64,000 nucleotides of DNA from the NCBI RefSeq assembly GCF_900104725.1, contig NZ_LT629758.1:7402001-7466000 (forward strand), written 5' to 3'. Below, one piece after another: positions 26,369 through 34,795 of this stretch. This stretch comes from Actinoplanes derwentensis (GTDB lineage Bacteria > Actinomycetota > Actinomycetes > Mycobacteriales > Micromonosporaceae). The translations under genes were made by a program, and so were the position numbers. The notes below the pieces were generated by a model, which searched no databases, was not told the DNA's origin, and was given only the letters and a program-made list of their open reading frames with translations. Within the stretch, counting starts at the first letter, position 1, and every line of letters starts with the position of its first letter.

Positions 26369-27191
26369 GGAATCTCACCGTAGTCCCCGGCCGGGCCTGG
26401 GCAAGGGGCGTCACGTCGCCGACCACGCCGATCACCGGGTAACCGCCGGTGGTGGGGTGATCGGCGAGGAAGATGATCGGCTGCCCGTCGGCCGGCACCT
26501 GCACCGCGCCGAGCACCACTCCTTCGGAGGGCAGTTCGCCGGCCTTGGCGCGGGTCAAGGCGGTGCCGGCCAGCCGGGTGCCGATCCGGTTGCTCAACGG
26601 ACTGATTTCGTACGGGGTACCGAACAGCCCCGTCCGATCGAACCAATCGTCACGTGGCCCGAGCCGCAGTCCGAGTACCAGCTCACCGGTGACCCGCGCC
26701 GGCTCGCCCACGATCGGGGCGCCGGTGACCGTTCCGACCGGGAGGACGGCCCCGTCGGTGAGCCGGTCCGGTCCCAGCCCGGACAGGGTGTCGGTGGAGC
26801 GGCTGCCCAGCACCGGTTCGACGGTGATGCCCCCGGCGACGGCTAGGTAGGACCGCACACCCCGGGTGGCCCGCTTGACGTCGACGATCCCACCGGCCGG
26901 GACTTCGAAAAGCTGGTATCCGCGCAGCCGCTCGACCGGCCGGCCGTTGACGTCGACATCGGCGACCGCACCGGTGACCGCCACCAGGGCCGCTGACGCG
27001 AACCGCAGCGTGCAGCCGAGCAGCGTGGTCTCCAGCCCGGCCGCGTCGTCAGGGTTGCCGACGAACCGGTTGGCGAGTCGCAGGGCGGGCATGTCCAGGG
27101 CGCCGGAGCGGGGTACGCCCAGGTGCGCCCAGCCGGGCCGGCCGAGGTCCTGCACGGTGGTGAGTGGCCCGGCCCGCAACACGGTGATCAC
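26355..27191 (-). CDS. pxpC: 5-Oxoprolinase subunit C (biotin-dependent carboxyltransferase family)
   Basis: A 278-residue PxpC/KipA-type protein. The GTG start of VITVLRAGPLTTVQDLGRPG overlaps the pxpB stop by four bases (GTGA). Further motifs are VPRSGALDMPALRLANRFVG and GVRSYLAVAGGI, and near the C-terminus ADHPTTGGYPVIGVV. It forms the oxoprolinase complex with PxpB. Despite the domain name, no biotin site is involved. Confidence 0.93.
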   Translation of the reverse strand: MITVLRAGPLTTVQDLGRPGWAHLGVPRSGALDMPALRLANRFVGNPDDAAGLETTLLGCTLRFASAALVAVTGAVADVDVNGRPVERLRGYQLFEVPAGGIVDVKRATRGVRSYLAVAGGITVEPVLGSRSTDTLSGLGPDRLTDGAVLPVGTVTGAPIVGEPARVTGELVLGLRLGPRDDWFDRTGLFGTPYEISPLSNRIGTRLAGTALTRAKAGELPSEGVVLGAVQVPADGQPIIFLADHPTTGGYPVIGVVGDVTPLAQARPGTTVRFRELD

Positions 27192-27793
27192 GTGGTCACC
27201 AGCTGGACCCGGGTGCCGGGGGTGAGAAGGGCGGGCTGCTCCCGTCGTACGTCGAAAAGGGTTTGATCGGTCCTGCCCACCAACCGCCATCCGCCCGGCG
27301 ACGCAGTGGGGTAGATGCCCGCCCAGCCGCCGGCGAGTGCGACCGATCCGGCCGGCACGCGAGGCCGCGGAGCGTCGAGCCGGGGCACCGCCCACTCATC
27401 CGGAAAACCTCGCAGATAGGCGAAACCGGGCGCGAAGCCGGAGAAGGCGACAGTGAGCCGGGTCTCGACCAGTCGCTGCACCGCCTCGTCCCGGGTGACA
27501 TGCCACAGACCGGCGACGGAGTCCAGATCAGCGCCGTCGAAGACCGTCGGGATCTCCACGATCCGGCCGTCGGCACGGTGCTCGCCCGGGGCTGGCTCCC
27601 AGGCCGCCAGAAGGGCTTCCGTGCCCGGCGCGACTCCGTCGAGGAGCACGGTCCGGGCTCCCGGGACGATTTCCACCGCCTGCAGCTCGCCCGCCGCACG
27701 ACGGCGCCACAGCTCGGCACGCCAATCTTCCACCCGATCCGCGTCGGGGCACTCGATCAGTAGCCCCCAGGCCCCCACCCGTCGTATCTTCAT
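27188..27793 (-). CDS. pxpB: 5-Oxoprolinase subunit B (KipI family)
   Basis: A 201-residue protein beginning MKIRRVGAWGLLIE. Family stretches are FSGFAPGFAYLRGFP and the C-terminal GGWRLVGRTDQTLFDV. It is the first gene of the pxp operon. In-frame start codons exist up to eight codons upstream, but the ATG at 27793 fits the family N-terminus. Transcription probably starts in the 78-bp gap to the divergent hemolysin-III gene, where two TAC-N6-GTA palindromes lie. Confidence 0.92.
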   Translation of the reverse strand: MKIRRVGAWGLLIECPDADRVEDWRAELWRRRAAGELQAVEIVPGARTVLLDGVAPGTEALLAAWEPAPGEHRADGRIVEIPTVFDGADLDSVAGLWHVTRDEAVQRLVETRLTVAFSGFAPGFAYLRGFPDEWAVPRLDAPRPRVPAGSVALAGGWAGIYPTASPGGWRLVGRTDQTLFDVRREQPALLTPGTRVQLVTT

Positions 27794-27832
27794 GAGGAAA
27801 TCATCCGGTGGAGTCAACCGTATCCGCCGTCA

Positions 27833-27861
27833 CTACCCACTAGTAACCTACGGTGCCGTAA
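27833..27861. promoter_or_regulatory. Two adjacent TAC-N6-GTA palindromes in the pxpB / hemolysin-III divergent promoter
   Basis: CTACCCACTAGTAA (27833-27846) and CTACGGTGCCGTAA (27848-27861), one base apart. The second contains a palindrome with perfect arms TACGG and CCGTA. They lie 40-68 bp before pxpB and 11-39 bp before the divergent gene. The form suits a TetR-type operator; the regulator is not known. Confidence 0.45.
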
Positions 27862-27871
27862 CCTGGAATGC

Positions 27872-28549
27872 GTGACGACCTCAGCCCCGTTCCGGATGAA
27901 GCCGACCGACCTCGGCAAGCCGCGACTACGCGGCCGGTTGCATCAGTACGCGTTCTTCGTAGCCCTAGTCTGCGGCGTCGTGCTCAGCTCGATCGCCCTG
28001 AGCCGGCCAGGCATCTCACCGTTTCTCAGCTGTCTGATCTACAGCGTCACGGTGTGCGGCCTGTTCGGCACCAGCGCCCTCTATCACCGCAGGGTGTGGA
28101 GCGAGCGTGGCTACCAGATCATGCGTCGCGCCGACCACTCGATGATCTTCATCTTCATCGCCGGCAGCTACACGCCCTTCTGCGTGCTGCTGCTCGAAGG
28201 CACCCAGCAGTTCGTGCTGCTCGTCCTCGTCTGGGGCGGCGCCCTCGGCGGGGTGGCCCTGAAGATGATCTGGCCACACCTGCCCCGCTGGGTGGGCGCA
28301 CCGCTCTACGTCGCGCTCGGCTGGGTGGCCGTCGCGATCATCCCCGAAGTGCTGCACGTCGGCGGCGTGACCTGCCTGGTGCTGCTGCTCGTCGGCGGCG
28401 CGATCTACACGATCGGTGCGGTCTTCTATGCGCTGCGCCGGCCCAACCCCTGGCCGACCGTCTTCGGTCACCACGAGTTCTTCCACGCCTGCACACTGGT
28501 CGCGGCGATCTGCCACCACATCGCCGTCTACTTCGCTCTGTACGCCTAG
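27872..28549 (+). CDS. Hemolysin III / PAQR-family membrane protein
   Basis: A 225-residue protein with seven hydrophobic helices and GTG start. Signature features of the hemolysin-III (TrhA/YqfA) branch are SALYHRRVWS with its His after helix 2, the RADHSMIFIFIAGSYTP stretch near residue 88 and the C-terminal GHHEFFHACTLVAAICHH with metal-binding histidines. Relatives affect membrane lipid homeostasis; hydrolase activity is proposed from the shared His/Asp site. It is closed by a 25-bp perfect hairpin. Confidence 0.92.
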   Translation: MTTSAPFRMKPTDLGKPRLRGRLHQYAFFVALVCGVVLSSIALSRPGISPFLSCLIYSVTVCGLFGTSALYHRRVWSERGYQIMRRADHSMIFIFIAGSYTPFCVLLLEGTQQFVLLVLVWGGALGGVALKMIWPHLPRWVGAPLYVALGWVAVAIIPEVLHVGGVTCLVLLLVGGAIYTIGAVFYALRRPNPWPTVFGHHEFFHACTLVAAICHHIAVYFALYA

Positions 28550-28551
28550 CT

Positions 28552-28605
28552 CCACACATGACTGCGGGCCCCCTGGATTCCCAGGGGGCCCGCAGTCATG
28601 TGTGG
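28552..28605. terminator. Perfect 25-bp hairpin, bidirectional terminator
   Basis: The arms 28552-28576 and 28581-28605 are exact complements, with a 4-nt loop (ATTC). It lies 2 bp after the hemolysin-III stop codon and touches the 3' end of the convergent small membrane-protein gene, which ends at 28607. Confidence 0.85.
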
Positions 28606-28606
28606 G

Positions 28607-28885
28607 TCAGGAGTACGCCGGGGGAGGCGGCGGCGGGACGTCGTCGCGACGAACCTCGCGGTACTCGGTGGTGTAACCGGCTCCGGCAGCCGGCTGCTGC
28701 GACCGGGTCACCACGGTGCGGCGACGGTTGCTCCAGAACACCAGTGTGATCACGAGACCGGCGAAACCGGCCAGCATGAGAATCCAGCCGATCACACCGA
28801 TGTCCAGGCCACTGATGTCCGCCTCTACAGCGAACGCCAGGATCGCGCCCAGAGCGATCAGGAAAATGCTCGCGCCGATGCCCAT
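28607..28885 (-). CDS. Small DUF6458-type membrane protein
   Basis: A 92-residue protein starting MGIGASIFLIALGAILAFAV, with two membrane helices (about 3-21 and 30-50), a cytoplasmic Arg-rich stretch and a Pro-rich tail (PPPPPPAYS). The pattern fits the actinobacterial DUF6458 family, whose function is unknown. A GGAGG ribosome site precedes the ATG. It is monocistronic. Confidence 0.8.
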   Translation of the reverse strand: MGIGASIFLIALGAILAFAVEADISGLDIGVIGWILMLAGFAGLVITLVFWSNRRRTVVTRSQQPAAGAGYTTEYREVRRDDVPPPPPPAYS

Positions 28886-29000
28886 CGGACCCTCCTTGGG
28901 TGGGTGTCCGCTCGGCCGGGCGCCGATCGCTCGACCGTGATGAATGCGTCGATCGAGCGTTACCCGCCCGTACCGAATCCCAATCAGGCAAGCTGTCCCG

Positions 29001-29519
29001 ATGACCACGCGGACGCTGATTCTGCTGCGCCATGCCAAGGCGGAGATCCCCGGTGACTTCGACGACTACGACCGCGCCCTCAGCGAGCGCGGCAACGCTG
29101 ACGCGGACGCGGCCGGCTCCTGGTTGTCCGACGAGCGCCTGCACCCCGACCTGGTGATCTGTTCCCCCGCCAAGCGCACCCGGCAGACCTGGCAGGGCGT
29201 CGCCATCGCCCTGGGGCAGGGCCCGGCCGCCCGCCCGGCACCCGAGGTGCACTACGAGGACTCGATGTACCTGGGCCGGGGCGGCGAGGTCTTCGAGCTC
29301 CTGAAGGCGGTTCCGGATACGGCGCGCACCGTCCTGGTGGTCGGCCACAACCCGACGATGTCCGAAGTGTCCGCCCTGCTACTGCCGGACGAGCAGTACA
29401 CCGGCACGGTCCTGGAGATGAAGACCTCCGGCCTGGCCGTCCATACCGGCGAGAAACCGTGGTCGTCGGTGGAACCGGGCTCGATGCGCCTGATCCGGTC
29501 CCACACCGCGCGAGGCTGA
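29001..29519 (+). CDS. SixA-type phosphohistidine phosphatase
   Basis: A 172-residue histidine-phosphatase-superfamily protein. The catalytic LLRHAKAE places the nucleophile at H11. CSPAKRTRQTW carries the phosphate-binding Arg, and VVGHNPTMSE the second catalytic His near residue 115. The short length and RHA variant point to the SixA branch, which dephosphorylates phosphohistidine in signalling or PTS proteins; the physiological target here is unknown. The start was chosen at MTTRTLILLRHA. Confidence 0.85.
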   Translation: MTTRTLILLRHAKAEIPGDFDDYDRALSERGNADADAAGSWLSDERLHPDLVICSPAKRTRQTWQGVAIALGQGPAARPAPEVHYEDSMYLGRGGEVFELLKAVPDTARTVLVVGHNPTMSEVSALLLPDEQYTGTVLEMKTSGLAVHTGEKPWSSVEPGSMRLIRSHTARG

Positions 29520-29565
29520 ACCCTACTTCCGGTACCAGGTCCGAGCGTCACGTGCACTGTCCACC

Positions 29566-29607
29566 GACGAGGGCCCGGCAGACGTCGTTGTCCGCCGAGC
29601 CCTCGTC
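29566..29607. terminator. Bidirectional hairpin between the phosphatase and acyl-CoA dehydrogenase genes
   Basis: GACGAGGGCCCGGC (29566-29579) pairs with GCCGAGCCCTCGTC (29594-29607) over 14 bp with one C-A mismatch, and is followed by AGTTTT. It lies between two convergent genes. Confidence 0.7.
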
Positions 29608-29635
29608 AGTTTTCAGGAGAGTGGGAAAAGTCTGG

Positions 29636-31492
29636 TCAGAACGCGTCCTCGTCCAGGTCCATCAGGTCGAGGGTGGTGTTCTCGATGATCCGGCGGTCGG
29701 AACCGATCCGGGGCAGGATCTCGCGGGTGAAGAAGCGGGCCGCGGCCACCTTGCCGGTGTAGAACTTCTTGTCCGCGTCGGAGACCTCGCCGTTCAGGGC
29801 GTTGAGGGCCACCTCGGCCTGACGCAGCAGCAGCCAGGCGAGGACCACGTCGCCGAAGGCGAGCAGGATCCGGCGCGAGCTCAGGCCGATCTTGTAGAGC
29901 TCGCGGGCCTCGCCGTTCTGCACCGCACCGAGCCAGCCCAGAGTGACGGTGAGGATACTCTGCATCTCACCGAGGGCCTTGCCGAGGGCGAGCCGCTCGT
30001 CCTTGAGCTGACCGTTGCCGGCCTCGCTCTCGATGAAGCCCTGGATCTCGGCGGCGATCGTGCCGAGCGTGCGGCCGCCGTCCTTGACGATCTTGCGGAA
30101 GATCAGGTCGAGGCTCTGGATCGCGGTCGTGCCCTCGTACAGGGTGTCGATCTTCGCGTCCCGGACGTACTGCTCCAGCGGGTAGTCCTGCAGGAAGCCG
30201 GAGCCACCGAAGGTCTGCAGCGACTCGGCGCCGAGCAACTCGTACGCCCGCTCGGATCCGACGCCCTTGACCAGCGGAAGCAGGAAGTCGTTGATCTGGC
30301 TCGCCGCCCGGGCGGTCTTCTCGTCACCGGCGGCCTGCGCGATGGCGATCTTGTCCTGCCAGGTGGCCGTGTAGATGACCAGGGCACGGAGGGCCTCGGC
30401 GTACGACTTCTGGAGCATCAGCGAGCGGCGTACGTCCGGGTGGTGGGTGATCGTCACCCGCGGCGCGGCCTTGTCGGTGTTCTGCACCAGGTCGGCGCCC
30501 TGGACACGGTTCTTCGCGTACTCCAGCGCGTTCAGGTAACCGCTGGACAGCGTCGCGATCGCCTTGGTGCCGACCATCATCCGGGCGTTCTCGATGATCA
30601 TGAACATCTGCCGGATACCCTGGTGCACCTCGCCGAGCAGCCAGCCCTTGGCCGGGGTGCCGTGCTCACCGAAGGTCATCTCACACGTGTTGGAGACCTT
30701 GATGCCCATCTTGTGCTCGACGTTGGTGGCGTAGACGCCGTTGCGCTCGCCGAGGTCACCGGTGGCCGGGTCGAAGTGGTACTTCGGCACGATGAACAGC
30801 GACAGGCCCTTGGTGCCAGGGCCACCCACACCTTCGACGCCCACCGGGCGGGCCAGCACGTAGTGGATGATGTTGTCGCTCAGGTCGTGCTCACCCGAGG
30901 TGATGAAGCGCTTGACGCCTTCGATGTGCCACGAACCGTCGGCCTGCGGGATGGCGCGCGCCCGGCCGGCACCGACGTCCGAGCCGGCGTCCGGCTCGGT
31001 GAGGACCATGGTCGAGCCCCACTGCTTCTCGACGAAGAGCTTGGCCCATTCCTTCTGCTCGTCGGTGCCCTCGATCCAGGTCACGTGCGCGAAGGACGGA
31101 CCGGACGAATACATCCAGATCGGGGCGTTGGCACCCAGGATCTGCTCGGCGACGGCCCAGACCAGGCTCCGCGGCGCCGGCGTGCCACCGAGGCCGGACG
31201 GCAGGTCGAGCCGCCAGAACTCGGAGGCCATGAAGGTCTCGTAGGACTTCTTGAACGACTCCGGCAGCGGCGCGGTGTGCGTCGCGGGGTCGAAGACCGG
31301 TGGGTTGCGGTCGGCATCGGCATAGCTCGCGGCGAGGTCCTCGCGGGCCAGCCGGTCGACCTCCGCGAGCACGTCGCGGGCGGACTCCAGGTCGAACTCG
31401 TCGAACGGCGCCTGGCCGAGTGACTTCTCCGCTCCGAAGACCTCGAACAGGTTGAACTGGAGGTCCCGAAGGTTGCTCTTGTAATGCGTCAT
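29636..31492 (-). CDS. FadE5-type acyl-CoA dehydrogenase
   Basis: A 618-residue flavoenzyme of the long acyl-CoA dehydrogenase class. The N-terminal cap ([18 protein letters not shown]) is typical of this branch. The middle domain has [19 protein letters not shown] (FAD/substrate loop) and [12 protein letters not shown]. The C-terminal helical domain includes [19 protein letters not shown] and [15 protein letters not shown] stretches (here [11 protein letters not shown]). The end MDLDEDAF resembles mycobacterial FadE5. It catalyses the first oxidation step of fatty-acid beta-oxidation, passing electrons to ETF. Monocistronic, with palindromic operators in its promoter. Confidence 0.92.
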   Translation of the reverse strand: MTHYKSNLRDLQFNLFEVFGAEKSLGQAPFDEFDLESARDVLAEVDRLAREDLAASYADADRNPPVFDPATHTAPLPESFKKSYETFMASEFWRLDLPSGLGGTPAPRSLVWAVAEQILGANAPIWMYSSGPSFAHVTWIEGTDEQKEWAKLFVEKQWGSTMVLTEPDAGSDVGAGRARAIPQADGSWHIEGVKRFITSGEHDLSDNIIHYVLARPVGVEGVGGPGTKGLSLFIVPKYHFDPATGDLGERNGVYATNVEHKMGIKVSNTCEMTFGEHGTPAKGWLLGEVHQGIRQMFMIIENARMMVGTKAIATLSSGYLNALEYAKNRVQGADLVQNTDKAAPRVTITHHPDVRRSLMLQKSYAEALRALVIYTATWQDKIAIAQAAGDEKTARAASQINDFLLPLVKGVGSERAYELLGAESLQTFGGSGFLQDYPLEQYVRDAKIDTLYEGTTAIQSLDLIFRKIVKDGGRTLGTIAAEIQGFIESEAGNGQLKDERLALGKALGEMQSILTVTLGWLGAVQNGEARELYKIGLSSRRILLAFGDVVLAWLLLRQAEVALNALNGEVSDADKKFYTGKVAAARFFTREILPRIGSDRRIIENTTLDLMDLDEDAF

Positions 31493-31522
31493 GGTGCTTG
31501 GCCCCGCTCTCCCGGACGCGAG

Positions 31523-31536
31523 TTACCCGTCAGTAA
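31523..31536. promoter_or_regulatory. TTAC-N6-GTAA operator 1 of the acyl-CoA dehydrogenase gene
   Basis: TTACCCGTCAGTAA, with perfect four-base outer arms. It lies 31-44 bp before the ATG, just downstream of the probable -10. On the other strand it reads TTACTGACGGGTAA, close to operator 2. Confidence 0.55.
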
Positions 31537-31540
31537 CCCC

Positions 31541-31570
31541 ACTGTATTACTGATCGGTAGGTACCGACAA
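31541..31570 (-). promoter_or_regulatory. Probable promoter of the acyl-CoA dehydrogenase gene
   Basis: On the minus strand TTGTCG (31565-31570), an 18-bp spacer and TACAGT (31541-31546). Operator 2 lies inside the spacer. The predicted start is about 40 nt before the ATG. Confidence 0.5.
31547..31560. promoter_or_regulatory. TTAC-N6-GTAG operator 2 of the acyl-CoA dehydrogenase gene
   Basis: TTACTGATCGGTAG, matching the complement of operator 1 at 11 of 14 positions. A third, half-matching copy (TTACCGATCGGCCC) follows at 31583-31596. A row of related sites in one promoter suggests repression by a TetR-type fatty-acyl sensor. Confidence 0.55.
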
Positions 31571-31739
31571 CCCGGGCAGGGTTTACCGATCGGCCCACCA
31601 GGACGGGGCGGTTGTCCGTCCGATCAGATGGCGGCCGGGACAGCCGTTCGGCCATTTGCGTACTTCGACACGCAGGCGGCGTATCGCGGGCCCGCACTGG
31701 TCGTTTCACCGGATAGACAGCCACGAACAGGGGGATGCC

Positions 31740-31904
31740 ATGTTCGCCACGATCAAAAGCCTGATCCCGGAGCCCCGACAGGCGAACCAGCCGCGCAACT
31801 ACGTCGGGCGGCACCGTCAGCCCGACCAGATGCCAGCCGCTCCGGCACCGGCTTCGCCGACCGGACCGGTCGCACCCGAGCCGCAGGACAACGCGGCGGC
31901 CTAA
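31740..31904 (+). CDS. Small Pro/Ala-rich protein (54 aa)
   Basis: A 54-residue frame starting MFATIKSLIPEPRQ, with an AGGGGGA ribosome site at proper distance. The first 20 residues are amphipathic, and the rest is a Pro/Ala/Gln-rich tail. No family was recognised. Its stop overlaps the convergent phosphatase gene by four bases. Coding is supported by the ribosome site and codon usage only. Confidence 0.5.
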   Translation: MFATIKSLIPEPRQANQPRNYVGRHRQPDQMPAAPAPASPTGPVAPEPQDNAAA

Positions 31905-33040
31905 CTACCGGCCGCACCGACTTCCCAGCTCGGCACCGAGACGGCAGTGCCGCCGTCCGGTCCGGCGTACTCCAGCAGGACCAGTGCGATGTCGTCCTCG
32001 AGACGGCCGTACACCCAATCCACCAGCGCCGTCTCCAGCGACGCCAGCCCATCGCCGACCGTGCCGTGGCCCAGCAGGCGCCACGCGCGGTCGGCGGTCG
32101 GGAAGAACTCGCCCTCCCGGCGCGCCTCACCCAGGCCATCGGTGAAGAGCAGCAGCCGGTCCCCCGGCTCCAGCCGCTCGACCCGGGCCTTCACCTCCGG
32201 CATGAAACCCAGCGGGGGAGCCGGCGCCGGCGGCTCCAGCGGGATGACCTGGCCCCGGCGCAGCAGCAACGGGGCCGGGTGTCCACAGTTGACGATGGTC
32301 AGAGTGCCGCCGCGCTCCTCGACCAGGGCCGCCGTCACGAAGTCCTCGTCGCCGACACTGCGGGCCACCGCCCGGTCCAGGTCCTGCACGATGGTCCGCA
32401 GATCGGCCCGCTCGTACGCCACATGCCGGTACGACCCCAGCACGATGCTCGCCAGCCGGACCGCGTCCAGGCCCTTGCCCCGGACGTCCCCGATGATGAT
32501 CCGCACCCCGTACGGCGTGTCCAGCGCCTCGTAGAGGTCACCACCGATGTCGGCCGCCGCGGTCGCCGAGATGTAGCGCCCGGAGATCGCCAGCGCGCCC
32601 ACCTGCGGCCCGATCGGCCGCAGCACCGCCTGCTGAGCCACCGCCGCCAGCTTCAACAACTCGGCGATCCGGTCGGCCTGCCGCTCCCGGATCGTGGCAC
32701 CGGCCGCCGCCACACCCGTCGCCAGCACGATGCCCATCAGATTGACCAGGCCGACCATGCCACTCGGGGTGCCCGCGATCCCCACGCCGCTCTGGGTGCC
32801 CGCGATCCCCACGAAGATCGCGCCGACCACTGTCGCGAGCACACCCGATGCCAGCACCAGCTGCCACACCGCGAAGACCGCGGCCAGGAACGGCACCGCC
32901 GCGAGCAGCCCGACGAAGTCCGCCTGCGGCCGTTCGGCCGACTCCACGGCGGACACGACGGCGAGCAGCACGAGAGCCGCGCCGACGCCGGCGCGGTTCC
33001 CAGGGCTCAGCGGGCGTCGCCCCGCCAGGAAAGTAGACAT
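31901..33040 (-). CDS. SpoIIE/PP2C-type serine phosphatase with membrane N-terminus
   Basis: A 378-residue protein from the ATG of MSTFLAGRRPLS. Residues about 15-125 hold three to four membrane helices and the rest is a PP2C_SIG (SpoIIE-like) domain. Metal-binding motifs are AAADIGGDLYEAL near 178, IGDVRGKGLDAVRLA near 205 and LFTDGLGEARREG near 305, ending with DDIALVLLEY. Such phosphatases dephosphorylate anti-anti-sigma factors in partner-switching cascades. No partner gene is adjacent, so the target is unknown. An in-frame ATG at 33136 would add 32 residues but has no clear ribosome site. Confidence 0.88.
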   Translation of the reverse strand: MSTFLAGRRPLSPGNRAGVGAALVLLAVVSAVESAERPQADFVGLLAAVPFLAAVFAVWQLVLASGVLATVVGAIFVGIAGTQSGVGIAGTPSGMVGLVNLMGIVLATGVAAAGATIRERQADRIAELLKLAAVAQQAVLRPIGPQVGALAISGRYISATAAADIGGDLYEALDTPYGVRIIIGDVRGKGLDAVRLASIVLGSYRHVAYERADLRTIVQDLDRAVARSVGDEDFVTAALVEERGGTLTIVNCGHPAPLLLRRGQVIPLEPPAPAPPLGFMPEVKARVERLEPGDRLLLFTDGLGEARREGEFFPTADRAWRLLGHGTVGDGLASLETALVDWVYGRLEDDIALVLLEYAGPDGGTAVSVPSWEVGAAGS

Positions 33041-33180
33041 GGTTCGCCGACCAGCATGCCCGATCAGACGCGCGTCGGGTATCAACTTGACCCGTAGGCT
33101 GAGCAGGTTCTGACCTGCCGGAGGTACCGGTGTCATTCGGTCGGTCCAACAAGGGCGACAGCCGGTGACAGGATGTCTGC

Positions 33181-33726
33181 GTGACCGACGATCTCCGTGA
33201 TCTTCTCCGAACGGCCTTCCACTGGACCGACCTCGGCCCCGGAAGCGATTACCTAGTCAGCGATCGCTCCGGTTGGTGGCGTGATCCACGGATCCTCGAC
33301 GGACTCGGCCCTGCCCTGGCTGACCTCTTCGCGGCCGAGAAGCCGACCGTCGTCGTCGCGCCCGAGGTCACCGGATTCATGGTCGGGCCCCTGGTGGCGC
33401 GAGCCCTCGGGGTGGGTTTCGTCGAGGCGTACCGGGCCGGTGCCCGCCGGGCCATCGCCGAACCGATGATCTGGATCGACATCCCCACCGACCACCGCGG
33501 CGACGTCCAGCGCCTCGGCATCCGGGAGAAACTGGTCGGCCCCGGCGACCGTGTCCTAGTCGTCGACGACTGGGCGGCCACCGGGGCTCAGGCCCGCGGG
33601 CTGCGAGAACTTCTAGGTTCGCGGTACGTGGGAGCCGCGGTCATCGTCGACGAATGCCCACCCGGGGTTTCCGCCGAACTGTCCATCCGCAGCCTGCTGA
33701 CCGGAGTGGACCTGGACCCGGCCTAG
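33181..33726 (+). CDS. Phosphoribosyltransferase-family protein (Apt-like)
   Basis: A 181-residue protein with a type I phosphoribosyltransferase fold. The PRPP loop VLVVDDWAATGAQ lies at residues 125-137. Upstream, PTVVVAPEVTGFMVGPLVA supplies the pyrophosphate loop region. The DDWAATG sequence replaces the usual (E/D)D(V/I)xxTG, with Trp in the third position. The closest general type is adenine/xanthine phosphoribosyltransferase, but the base specificity is unclear. The stop overlaps the convergent YciI-like gene by four bases. Confidence 0.8.
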   Translation: MTDDLRDLLRTAFHWTDLGPGSDYLVSDRSGWWRDPRILDGLGPALADLFAAEKPTVVVAPEVTGFMVGPLVARALGVGFVEAYRAGARRAIAEPMIWIDIPTDHRGDVQRLGIREKLVGPGDRVLVVDDWAATGAQARGLRELLGSRYVGAAVIVDECPPGVSAELSIRSLLTGVDLDPA

Positions 33727-34025
33727 TTTTTCCGGGTGCGCTGGTAACCGGCCAGCGCACCACGGGCCGGGTGCCAGCCGATGGCGGCGTAAGTGGCCAG
33801 ACCCCGCTGCACGTACGGGTCCTCGGCGATCAGCTCCTGAGCCTCAGCCTCGGTGTCGACGTCCAACAGGATGATGCCGCCGGTCGGCGGGTCGATCCGC
33901 CCGGCGGTGACCGAATAGCCGGCCTCCTCCAGCCCGGCGAGGTAGCTCAGGTGGTCCGCCCGAGCAGCGTCCACCTCGTCAAGCGGCTTCAGGTACGTCG
34001 AAATCATCAGATACACGCCGACCAT
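33723..34025 (-). CDS. YciI-like protein
   Basis: A 100-residue YCII-domain protein with a ferredoxin-like fold. It carries the family His of the ARADHLSYLAGLEEAG segment and the Asp-rich strand GGIILLDVDTEAEAQELIAEDPYV. YciI-like proteins are small possible enzymes or dehydrochlorinase-like proteins of uncertain role. A second in-frame ATG six codons later (MISTYLKPLDE) is an equally possible start; neither has a strong ribosome site. Confidence 0.8.
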   Translation of the reverse strand: MVGVYLMISTYLKPLDEVDAARADHLSYLAGLEEAGYSVTAGRIDPPTGGIILLDVDTEAEAQELIAEDPYVQRGLATYAAIGWHPARGALAGYQRTRKN

Positions 34026-34285
34026 CGTAGATCCGCCGCCTACGCGGCCTCAGCCTTCGGCCGAAAGCTGAGGCTCAGGTCGACGTCGAACGCCCGTGCC
34101 GGGCTCGGACATGCGCCGATCACGCAGCTCCACCCAAGTCATGGCATCGATGGCATGACTTGAAATCGACGATCCCGGTGACCCGATCGGGTGAGGGTGG
34201 TGCGGACGTTTGCCGGGGTGGTGACGATGGCGATCCGGCCGTCCGGCCGGTGTCGATCCGCCCTGTTCAGGGCTACTTTTCCGGG

Positions 34286-34759
34286 GTGCAGATCCAGATC
34301 ACCGCGGTTCCCGACGCGGCGCTGAACGCGGCCGCCACCCGGCACGGCCTGCGGCGCCCGGTGCTGGTCGCCCGGCTCGGCGGCTGGGGACTGCTGCTGT
34401 TCGCGGTGCTGTCGCTGGCCGTCACCGGCACCCTCGACGCGGTGCTGCTGGCCGGCGGCGCGGTGCTCGCCGTGGCCGTCCCGGTGCTCCTGATCAACCA
34501 CACCGCCCGTGGGCTGCGCGCCGGACGGCCGACGACCTACGAGTTCAGCGAGGGCGGTATCGCCAGCGCCGACACCGAGAGCCGTCATGCGTACACCTGG
34601 CGGGCTGTCCGTTCCGTCGAGGAACTCTCCGGCCAGCTGCTCTTCCGGCTCGGTGGCGCCCGCCTGCTGCCGGTGCCGACGGCCGGGCTCAGCCCCGCCC
34701 AGATCGAGCAGGTCCTCGGCACCGCCTCCGCGCAAGGCCTGCCCGTCCGGCGCAAATAA
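34286..34759 (+). CDS. YcxB-like membrane protein
   Basis: A 157-residue protein with GTG start. Residues about 30-75 form two adjacent membrane helices (LLLFAVLSLAVTG, VLLAGGAVLAVAVPVLLIN). The C-terminal half is a compact beta domain with FSEGGIASADTESRHAYTWRAV and LFRLGGARLLPVP, the PH-like arrangement of YcxB-type proteins. Function is unknown. An upstream extension of the frame is Arg/Gly-rich and lacks homology character. The 260-bp gap before it shows only a short hairpin (34048-34073). Confidence 0.65.
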   Translation: MQIQITAVPDAALNAAATRHGLRRPVLVARLGGWGLLLFAVLSLAVTGTLDAVLLAGGAVLAVAVPVLLINHTARGLRAGRPTTYEFSEGGIASADTESRHAYTWRAVRSVEELSGQLLFRLGGARLLPVPTAGLSPAQIEQVLGTASAQGLPVRRK

Positions 34760-34795
34760 GGCAGATTCCACCGATTGGCGTACGTCCAGGCAAGG

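Noticed and set aside
34048..34073. Short hairpin between the YciI-like and YcxB-like genes as a terminator
   Set aside because: It lies upstream of both start codons, so it does not follow any gene; no function could be supported.
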